Origin: Candidatus Fibrimonadales bacterium
Lineage (GTDB): Bacteria > Fibrobacterota > Fibrobacteria > Fibrobacterales > Fibrobacteraceae
Direction of reading: 5' to 3'
DNA length: 9,428 nucleotides
NCBI GenBank assembly: GCA_009788135.1
Contig: WQSA01000047.1
Span: 3,425-12,852 of the forward strand
The notes under the pieces were generated by a model. It was not told where the DNA came from. It was given only the letters and a program-made list of their open reading frames with translations, and did no database searches. Numbering within the stretch: position 1 is the stretch's first letter; the number at the start of each line of letters is the position of its first letter. The position numbers and the translations under genes were made by a program. Below are positions 1 through 5,600 of the stretch, piece by piece.

Positions 1-417
1 TTCAATTTGCGCCGCCGTTCCGTAAGCCGATAAAAGTATAGCGGAAACTACATCATTCTTTCTAAAAATTTGGTTTTCTTTTACTGTGTAAATTTCAACG
101 CCCTTTTTCTGTACTAGTTCCTCTACTATTCTGAATAGCATAAACACCGATCGGGCAAGGCGGCTAATTTCCGATACTATGATAATATCCCCCTCTTGCG
201 CCGCCTCAATTAAAAGACCTAAATTCCGTTCAGAAGCCTCTTTAATGCCGCTTATTCCATCGTCTCTAATCCATTCGTCAATATTAACGCCAAGCTCTGC
301 CGCCTTTTTCTCTACTCCAAGTTTTTGAGCGGCGGTATCTTGTCTATCCGTGCTTACCCTTAAATAGCCGTAAACCTGCCTAATACTGCCTTCTTTTTTT
401 GCCGGCAAATCTTTCAT
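1..417 (-). CDS. Serine site-specific recombinase (resolvase/DNA invertase, Mpi-like), C-terminus beyond window
   Basis: Serine recombinases cut and rejoin DNA at short crossover sites through a 5'-phosphoserine link, inverting or resolving segments. The 139 visible residues cover most of the catalytic domain. YLRVST contains the catalytic Ser22 with Arg20 beside it, DDGISG is at about 52-57, and SEISRLARS supplies the two conserved arginines (R86, R89). The reading continues to LSAYGTAAQIE, where family members go on to the long E helix, and is cut by the window edge. The overall pattern resembles Bacteroides Mpi-type master invertases more than large serine integrases, because the catalytic domain starts near the N-terminus and no insertions are seen. 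The ATG at 415-417 is chosen because GGAGGG (425-430) lies 7 nt upstream and the stop of the preceding mini-gene (418-420) directly abuts it, suggesting translational coupling. The DNA target and C-terminal HTH are not visible. Confidence 0.9.
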   Translation of the reverse strand, partial: MKDLPAKKEGSIRQVYGYLRVSTDRQDTAAQKLGVEKKAAELGVNIDEWIRDDGISGIKEASERNLGLLIEAAQEGDIIIVSEISRLARSVFMLFRIVEELVQKKGVEIYTVKENQIFRKNDVVSAILLSAYGTAAQIE

Positions 418-573
418 CTAAAAACCCTCCCCTCTCTCTTTTTCCACACAAGCCAAACATCTGCCAAAATCTGAAATGTAAATCATATTTTGAATGTTTG
501 CGGCTTTGCGTTCGCAAACAGGGCAAAATATGCCTTTACTTTCCGTTTCGCTTTCCTTATATTCCTTGTTCAT
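418..573 (-). CDS. 51-aa zinc-ribbon-like mini-protein upstream of the recombinase
   Basis: This short gene is not recognised as a named family. The protein starts MNKEYKESETESKGIFCPVC and carries two CxxC pairs, CPVC at about residues 17-20 and CLAC at about 40-43. The spacing suits a single treble-clef or zinc-ribbon fold binding one zinc ion. It ends in a charged tail, EKERGEGF. Evidence that it is translated: a strong GGAGGT (579-584) 5 nt before the ATG at 571-573, a start overlapping the upstream ORF's stop in an ATGA arrangement, and a stop (TAG, 418-420) directly followed by the recombinase ATG. Such knuckles are common in phage and mobile-element operons as DNA-binding or protein-contact modules. 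A role as recombinase accessory factor is only an inference from the coupling. Confidence 0.7.
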   Translation of the reverse strand: MNKEYKESETESKGIFCPVCERKAANIQNMIYISDFGRCLACVEKERGEGF

Positions 574-775
574 GCTTTACCTCCATAAATGCTAAAAATG
601 GTACTCTCTGTATCTTTACCAGTTCCGAAAATATCGGGGTTTTGGGCTACTGCCTCTAAACATTGCCCTACAGGAATAAAACACCGCTTGCACTTGCCGG
701 CAAATATTACCTGCCGGGCATGATTCCCCCTTGCATATTCTATTGTTTCTTTAATTAGTGCGGTTATTTTGTCAT
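570..775 (-). pseudogene. Small Cys-containing ORF with apparent 1-base frameshift near its start
   Basis: An open frame on the minus strand runs to TGA at 570-572, which overlaps the next gene's ATG (ATGA). It has no ATG, GTG or TTG start in frame. Translation gives TALIKETIEYARGNHARQ..., then GKCKRCFIPVGQC, a CxxC plus a further Cys, and an end at IFSIYGGKA. Just upstream lies an ATG (773-775) that opens ATG ACA AAA TAA and stops at once. Adding one A to the AAAA run at 767-770 would give MTKITALIKETIEYARG joined to the long frame, about 68 aa. The simplest reading is a single-base deletion, or a sequencing error in a homopolymer. Use of a rare ATA/ATT start or ribosomal slippage is less likely. 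The putative start directly follows the stop of an upstream fragment (776-778). Function is unknown; the Cys cluster suggests metal binding. Confidence 0.55.
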
Positions 776-829
776 TTATGCCATTCCAAACAAAGCCTTT
801 ATTTCTCGCAATATTTCCCCTATTTTCTG
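776..829 (-). pseudogene. 3' end of a truncated gene at the element junction
   Basis: On the minus strand an open stretch from 829 to the TAA at 776-778 reads QKIGEILREIKALFGMA and stops. It looks like the helical C-terminus of a protein. The next ORF's ATG (773-775) follows the stop directly, as expected for genes in one operon. Upstream, the same frame hits TAA at 830-832, and soon after (841 onward) the DNA is clearly FISUMP sequence in the opposite orientation. The most economical reading is that this operon once continued further right and was cut off when joined to the FISUMP gene. At 17 residues the protein cannot be identified, and the stretch could be a chance open frame. Confidence 0.35.
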
Positions 830-840
830 TTAGGAAAATT

Positions 841-1179
841 GCCTGGCATATTCCCAGCGATGCGGAATGGACAACGCTGACAAATTACGTAGGCGGAGTC
901 TCTGATGCAGGGTCTAAACTGAAGGCGACAAGTGGCTGGAATGCCCATGCAACGTATGGCAACGGCTCAGATGCTCACGGTTTTTCGGCCCTCCCTGGCG
1001 GCTACGGCAACTCCGTTGTCGACTTCTACGTTGTCGGCCTCAACGGCTACTGGTGGAGCAGTACGGAGAACGATGCCAACGGCGCTTGGCTCCGGAGCAT
1101 GAACTATAACTACGGCAATGTGACCGGGGGCAGCAACGGCAAGACTTACCTGTTTTCTGTTCGCTGCGTGCAGGACTGA
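841..1179 (+). pseudogene. FISUMP-domain protein, C-terminal fragment (5' half missing)
   Basis: FISUMP (Fibrobacter succinogenes major paralogous domain) proteins are surface or secreted proteins in large families; their biochemical role is unknown. About 111 residues remain. WHIPSDAEWTTLTNYVGG matches the usual mid-domain WH(I/L/V)PSDAEW motif, FSALPGGY follows, then YWWSST near 1048-1065, and the diagnostic end LFSVRCVQD before TGA at 1177-1179. The domain is normally about 170-190 residues and is preceded by a signal peptide and linker, so the N-terminal part is absent. In frame upstream there is only foreign-looking AT-rich sequence with a TTG at 769 and no ribosome-binding site, so the fragment is probably not expressed as a native protein. 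Base composition shifts to clearly GC-richer at 841. The last 40 residues are rich in Asn/Tyr/Ser codons (AAC, TAC, AGC) of the kind found in variable lectin-like repertoires. Confidence 0.85.
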
Positions 1180-1279
1180 TGGCGAAGCCCACCGCTAACG
1201 TAGCAAGCGGCGTTGCTGTGAGCGTTTATGGATGACAAAAATGTTAGAGCGTAGATTGAGATTTTTTTTTGAGGAATGA
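1180..1279 (+). other. Spacer after FISUMP with alternative short inverted repeats
   Basis: No gene is seen here. The GC-rich stretch 1191-1225 can fold in mutually exclusive ways: CCGCT (1192-1196) with AGCGG (1206-1210), or AGCAA (1202-1206) with TTGCT (1213-1217) around a GCGGCG loop. AACG (1197-1200) can also pair with CGTT (1211-1214). No T-run follows closely, so it is not a standard terminator. A long T-run at 1262-1270 precedes GAGGA (1271-1275), a plausible ribosome-binding site for the small ORF at 1280. A hairpin directly behind a variable lectin-like gene is also where diversity-generating retroelements keep their homing-initiation structures, but here this is only suggestive. Confidence 0.35.
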
Positions 1280-1423
1280 ATGAGAAGTTTGAAATTATCA
1301 CGGGCAGAGTTCTGCAATGCCAACATCAGGATTGTAGGAGCGTCCCTTAAACAGTCCGGCGGAACACTCCCACCTGCGGAAAGGCAGACGAGTAAAAGAA
1401 AAAAGTCTGCGAGATTTTTATGA
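1280..1423 (+). CDS. Orphan 47-aa ORF with basic C-terminal tail, possibly a relic
   Basis: This ORF is not recognised. ATG at 1280-1282 follows GAGGA (1271-1275) by 4 nt. The product begins MRSLKLSRAEFCNANIRIVG and ends in a Pro/Ser-containing, strongly basic tail (SGGTLPPAERQTSKRKKSA, then RFL). Its GC-richer composition matches the FISUMP fragment and differs from the AT-rich cassette that begins right after its stop. Such a tail resembles the disordered C-terminus of a larger protein. One possibility is therefore the surviving end of a gene that once followed the FISUMP gene, for example an accessory four-helix-bundle protein. That idea is speculative; a short genuine gene or chance ORF cannot be ruled out. 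Confidence 0.35.
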   Translation: MRSLKLSRAEFCNANIRIVGASLKQSGGTLPPAERQTSKRKKSARFL

Positions 1424-1440
1424 TAAAGATAAAAATTGTG
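1422..1440 (+). repeat. Left copy of imperfect 19-bp direct repeat flanking the Abi cassette
   Basis: Bases 1422-1440 match 2429-2447 at 16 of 19 positions (GATAAAGATAAAAATTGTG against GATAAAGAAAAAGATTGCG). The pair encloses the AT-rich Abi unit, with GC-richer relic sequence on both outer sides. Because the repeat is A-rich, chance similarity is a real alternative to an insertion footprint. Confidence 0.3.
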
Positions 1441-1483
1441 TTATTTGTTAGGGATTTTGGTTCAGATAATTACGGTAAAATGT

Positions 1484-1495
1484 AAACACTTGTTT
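1484..1495 (+). promoter_or_regulatory. Short palindrome upstream of the Abi promoter, possible operator
   Basis: AAACA-CT-TGTTT is a perfect 5-bp inverted repeat centred about 28 bp upstream of the -35 box. Its size and place would suit a small dimeric regulator. With only five bases per arm in AT-rich DNA, chance occurrence is quite possible and no regulator gene is visible next to it. Confidence 0.2.
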
Positions 1496-1514
1496 GCAAA
1501 ATGAATAGTTACCC

Positions 1515-1543
1515 TTGACAAAAATTTAAAACCTTTCTATAAT
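1515..1543 (+). promoter_or_regulatory. Consensus sigma70 promoter of the Abi cassette
   Basis: TTGACA at 1515-1520 and TATAAT at 1538-1543 are separated by exactly 17 bp, so both hexamers match the housekeeping sigma70 consensus at all positions. Transcription would start near 1550, leaving an untranslated leader of about 140 nt before the Abi start at 1690. A perfect promoter for a potentially toxic gene makes sense if the leader RNA must be made in large amounts, as in RNA-antitoxin systems. Confidence 0.8.
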
Positions 1544-1549
1544 TAGCGG

Positions 1550-1645
1550 TGCTTTTTATTTTGGAGGCGGAATGCTTACTGGATTGCAGCTTAAAAATCA
1601 CGAACCCCTTGGTATGCCAAAAGCAGGGACCAAGGGGTTTTACAT
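1550..1645 (+). ncRNA. Structured leader RNA (candidate abiF-type RNA / RNA antitoxin)
   Basis: The transcript from the consensus promoter carries a perfect 11-bp stem: AACCCCTTGGT (1603-1613) pairs with ACCAAGGGGTT (1629-1639). In the 15-nt loop TGC (1615-1617) can pair further with GCA (1623-1625), leaving a CAAAA apical loop. U residues follow the stem (TTTT, 1638-1641), so it could also act as a leaky terminator dividing a short abundant RNA from the toxin mRNA. From family knowledge, genes for AbiF-like Abi_2 proteins are often preceded by a conserved structured RNA (the abiF motif), and type III toxin-antitoxin systems use the same order: promoter, RNA, attenuator, toxin. The exact ends are inferred from the promoter and hairpin. 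A 42-codon ORF (1572-1700) overlaps the same segment and is an alternative explanation. Confidence 0.6.
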
Positions 1646-1689
1646 AGATAAATATAGAATTTTTTTTGGGAAAAAGCAAGGAAAATCTT

Positions 1690-2367
1690 ATGAAATATGA
1701 TTTTTTTGAAAAAAAACTCTCGAAATCTCGCCTAGACAGATATAAAAACGCCTTTAATGGCGATACAGAAAAAGCTTTGCTTCTATACAAGCTTAACATA
1801 GAACTTTCAAAGCAATTTTATGGAATGCTCAATTTTTTTGAAATTATGTTTAGAAATGCAATAAATGAGCATTATAGCCATTATTTTTCAAATAACGATT
1901 GGATTTTATCAAAGTTAAACACGGATTTTTTTAGCGAACATAATAAAAGCTCAATTATAAAAGAAGAGGATAGATTGCTAAAAGCCAATTGTTACAGCGC
2001 AGATAAACTTGTAGCTTCTTTGAGCTTGGGCTTTTGGGTCAGTTTATTTTCAAAACATAGCTATGCCAAGGGGGATAAAACTTTGCTGCGGATATTTCCA
2101 AATAAACAGAAAGGAATGAACCAAAAAGATATATATCAAGAATTGGATTCCATAAGAGTTTTTAGAAATAGAATTGCCCATTATGAGTCAATTTGTTTTA
2201 ATAAAAATAACGATATATCTGTTGACTACGCAGAGGAAAGTTTGTACTTAATTCTAAAATATGTTGATTTTATGGATATTTCAATGAAGAGTTTTCTGCT
2301 AAATACAAATCATTTAGCAGAAGCTATCTTAGAAATAAAAGATTTGATATGGAAAATAGCGGAATAA
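1690..2367 (+). CDS. Abi_2-family (AbiF/AbiD-like) HEPN abortive-infection protein
   Basis: The protein has 225 residues. It is predicted to be a cytoplasmic phage-defence effector that acts as a HEPN-type ribonuclease, shutting down an infected cell. The family signature is visible twice: FEIMFRNAINEH (about 50-61), a typical N-terminal Abi_2 helix, and VFRNRIAHYE (157-166), whose R159-x4-H164 is the HEPN catalytic-type motif RNRIAH. The rest is helical, with no signal peptide or membrane segment. ATG 1690 is preferred over the TTG at 1666 because AAGGA (1678-1682) sits 7 nt upstream and MKYDFFEKKLSKSRLDRY looks like the family's N-terminus. It follows its own promoter and a hairpin leader RNA, with no protein antitoxin gene alongside, so control by that RNA is likely. 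Its AT-rich codon use contrasts with the FISUMP relic and sprA, which suggests acquisition by transfer. The exact subgroup (AbiF, AbiD or other) is uncertain. Confidence 0.85.
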   Translation: MKYDFFEKKLSKSRLDRYKNAFNGDTEKALLLYKLNIELSKQFYGMLNFFEIMFRNAINEHYSHYFSNNDWILSKLNTDFFSEHNKSSIIKEEDRLLKANCYSADKLVASLSLGFWVSLFSKHSYAKGDKTLLRIFPNKQKGMNQKDIYQELDSIRVFRNRIAHYESICFNKNNDISVDYAEESLYLILKYVDFMDISMKSFLLNTNHLAEAILEIKDLIWKIAE

Positions 2368-2428
2368 CATTAGAAATCAAAACCTCCTCATTTTTTTTGT
2401 ACCTTTTTCTAAAAAAGAATGTATAAGA

Positions 2429-2447
2429 GATAAAGAAAAAGATTGCG
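2429..2447 (+). repeat. Right copy of imperfect 19-bp direct repeat flanking the Abi cassette
   Basis: This is the partner of 1422-1440, identical at 16 of 19 bases. Composition changes from AT-rich to GC-richer at its right end (about 2443), mirroring the shift at the left copy. It may mark the right boundary of the inserted defence cassette. Confidence 0.3.
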
Positions 2448-2588
2448 AGCGGCGGTGGCCTTTCGCATGAGGACATTATTGCTCTGACCCTCTACACGCA
2501 GGGCAATCACATAAACCACCTAGATATGCGAACGGATATTAACAACAAACTGTCTGGGCTTGAATCCAGGCTTGAACTCAAAATAAAA

Positions 2589-2618
2589 TTTACAAACCCT
2601 TTACAAAAAAATTACACT
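2589..2618 (+). promoter_or_regulatory. Weak candidate promoter for sprA
   Basis: TTTACA (2589-2594) and TACACT (2613-2618) are spaced by 18 bp and match sigma70 hexamers only partly. A second TTTACA lies at 2600-2605. The position, about 50 bp before the sprA start, is sensible, but promoter rules for this phylum are poorly known and the area is AT-rich. Confidence 0.25.
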
Positions 2619-2669
2619 ATGAATTTTCAACTTTTACACACAAACTAAATTTCTAATTTTCACTGCACA

Positions 2670-5600
2670 ATGTTTCGGATTGCAATAGTAGCAGCGTTCC
2701 TGCTGTGGACTGGGCTTTGCTTTGCAGAGCCTGGCGATTCCGCTATGCAAAGCCCGATTCAGTATATTCCGCTGCCGCCGCAAAGCGAACCGCTCAAAGG
2801 CTTGCTCCCGCAAAAAGGAATATCGGATGGCACGCCGCTTAAAACTCAAAGACCTCCAATTGTATATGAACACGGAATAGACTTTGAAAGCAGATCAAGC
2901 GTTGTGCAGGCCAGAATTGCGAATAGCATGAACAAAGATACCCTGCCGCTTTGGAATGCCTATTACCCTGAACTTGCAGATTACTCGCTGGACATGTTCA
3001 ACATTGGGCTCAACAGGCTTTGGCTCAATTCTCTAATCGGGCAGGGAAATGGGGGAGTGGACGAGCCTGCCGAAGGCTCCCTGTTCAACATATCGCTTCC
3101 CATGAAAATACCGGCCTGGATGAAAGACTTCGGTTTTGACCGGCCGCAACTTCTATTGCAAGGTACAATGGATATCCGCTTGCACGGCTCAGGCGTTTTG
3201 GACGATGCCCCTGGCAGCATGGAAAACAGTTTGTGGCCCTCGCCAACGCTTTCTTATGTTCCAAGCTTTATTGTGCAGGGAAAAATAGGCAGGAATATTA
3301 CGGTTGAATTAAACAATACAGAAGGCGGACTCGGTGTGAGAAACAGAGTCAGCATTGTTTATGCAGAAGAAACTCCTGGCGAATTTGAAGATTACGTTCT
3401 GCAAAGACTGGAAGCTGGAAACACATCTTTGAGCTTGGCAGGAACGGAATTAACTGGATATGCGGAACAGCATCAGGGTTTGTTCGGAATAAAAGCGGAC
3501 TGGAAACTGGGAAATTGGAATTTGACCACAATAGCCTCGCAAGATGCCGGCAGCCAAGAGAGCTACTCCATAAGAGGCAGAGACGAAAGCACGGAATTTC
3601 AAATTCAAGACAAGCAATTCACAGACCACAGATATTACTTTTTAACGCAGAGCATGAGAAATGCCTATATAAACGCAAGGATAAACGGCAATATGCCGCC
3701 TCGTTGGAATTTAGCTGGATTAAAACTTTACAAAAGAAGCCCGCTAAACAATAAAGGAACTACAATAGAAAACACTGTTGGAGTTTATTTGCCGCCTGGC
3801 AGCAATACTCATGTTAAAATCACAGGACTGCCTTTAATGGAAATGCAGGCTGGAACAGATTATGTTTTTGATGCGAATACTGGAATCTTGCGGATCAAAG
3901 GCGGAGCACAAGGCTCGCTTGTGGCTGCATCTTGGAGCGGAGACGGAACTTCTCGCCAACCACCAACATCTTCGGTTAAGCATGGAGACGAAGTTGTGCT
4001 GATTCAATATGATCAGTCCACGGATAATTTAAAGGACATTGAAAAATTGATGCTGAGAAATACTTACAATGTTGGAGTTTCTTCCGAAAATTCGAGCAAT
4101 TTTATTTTGAGAATGAAAGACCGCTCAAGAAACGCTGTAGATTTTTTGAGAACTTTGGGAGTAGCAGACAGCGCAACCGGAGTTATTCTGACCAATGACG
4201 TGTCGATATTTTTGAAGGATGGCAGCGAATACACTGGAGATATGCGCTTGCCTTGCCGCGAGATGAGATGGTATCAGAGAAATGGTTATCCGAATCTGGA
4301 AGATGCGGCTAGGGTAGCTAGAGAGCGTTGCTTGGAACCTTTGAGAAACATAGACTCTTCTTCTGCAATGTCTTCGCTTTATACGATGTCTATAAACAAT
4401 TTGAGAAGCCTTTATCAGTTTCGATATTATTTTGAAGCGGTGGGGAAGCGCAGGCGCACAAGCATAAGCGTTAGGGACCCCAACAGCAGCTATTCGGTTA
4501 GCGGAGGAGGCTGTTTGGACATAGCTCCAAATTCGGAAAAGCTAAAGGCAGGCTCGGAGGTTCTGGTTAGGGATGTCGATTATCAGGTGAATTACGAGCT
4601 TGGGCAAATTGAGCTGATAAGCGAACGCGCTTTGGATCCCAACAAGGAGATTACGGTTAATTTTGAGTGCGAACCTCTTTTCGAGCTTCAGAGCAAATTG
4701 CTTTTAGGAGCGCGTGCTGAATATCCGTTGAAAAAATTTGCCGAAGGCTCGGTTTTTGGCTTAACCGCTCTTTACAAGAATCAAAGCGTTACCACGGAAA
4801 ATCCGAGGCTTGGCGGCGAGCCTTTTTCCGGGCTTTTGCTTGGAACCAATTTGCGCTTGAGAGACACTTCCGAAACGATGGATAAAATTATAAACAAAGT
4901 GCCTTTTATAGATTCCAAAGAAAAATCCAGATGGAGCTTTGAAAGCGAATTTGCCGCAAGCTACCACAACTCAAATACAAGCAACAGAAAATCTGCTCTG
5001 ATAGATGATTTTGAGGGCAGCGCTTTGAATTTGCAGTATCCGCTTTACAGGCTTATGTGGCACAAGGCAAGCCCTCCGGGCGGCATTGAAAGCGACAGAG
5101 GCACATTCATAGAACATCAGGATTACAAGCACGCTGGAGAATTTGTTTGGCATAGCAATACAACCATGCGCTACCGCCAGATTTATCCGCAGATTGGGAA
5201 CAGCGATGTTGATAGCAGAGAGATATCTATTTTAAGCTTTCGCTTGCGGCCAAATGATAATTTGAGCGGAAAAAGCTGGGGCGGAGTTATGCGGCCCAAT
5301 GGTATTTACTATCAGGATTTATCGCAGAAAAGATATATAGAACTTGTGGTTAGGGGAAACGTCGGTTCATTGTATGTTGATTTGGGTTCTATTAGCGAAG
5401 ATATAAGCATAAACGGTTATGAGCCTAATATGAAACTGGATTCCGAAACTGACCCAGGCACTACAATGGCGCTCAACGATATGGGTTTGGGCCATTCTGC
5501 GGGCGTTGATGGAAAATTAATGGTTTGGGATTGCCGTTACTCTCAGTGCAGTTCATCGGAAATATCCAGAACAAATGACAGGTTTAACCCTAACTTAATC

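Larger units (their letters stand above)
2427..2648 (+). pseudogene. Gene remnant, coiled-coil-like C-terminal fragment
   Basis: An open frame without a proper start runs from just after a TAA (2424-2426) to TAA at 2646-2648. It reads SGGGLSHEDIIALTLYTQGN, then NHLDMRTDINNKLSGLESRL and ELKI before drifting into low-complexity sequence. The first 50 or so residues look like real protein: heptad-like spacing in DINNKLSGLESRLEL suggests a short coiled coil, and the DNA is GC-richer than its surroundings. The only in-frame ATG (2526) would give 40 residues and has no convincing ribosome-binding site. I do not recognise the parent family. It lies in the same frame as sprA, with one stop and 21 bases between them, but the sprA signal peptide argues against a fused protein. 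Apart from this, 2368-2669 holds only T-rich sequence after the Abi gene. Confidence 0.3.

Noticed and set aside
399..659. An 86-aa plus-strand ORF
   Set aside because: It lies antisense to the recombinase, the zinc-ribbon mini-gene and the Cys-rich ORF, which have ribosome-binding sites and coupled starts; its own composition is not protein-like.
769..1179. A full 136-aa plus-strand gene starting at 769
   Set aside because: The start is a TTG without a ribosome-binding site, and residues 1-24 come from sequence that is coding on the opposite strand. Only 841-1179 is FISUMP.
1666..1689. TTG at 1666 as the Abi start
   Set aside because: There is no ribosome-binding site before it, and the extra eight residues lie across the AAGGA that serves the ATG at 1690.
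2386..2420. Rho-independent terminator after the Abi gene
   Set aside because: There is a T-run (2391-2398), but no convincing GC-rich stem before it.
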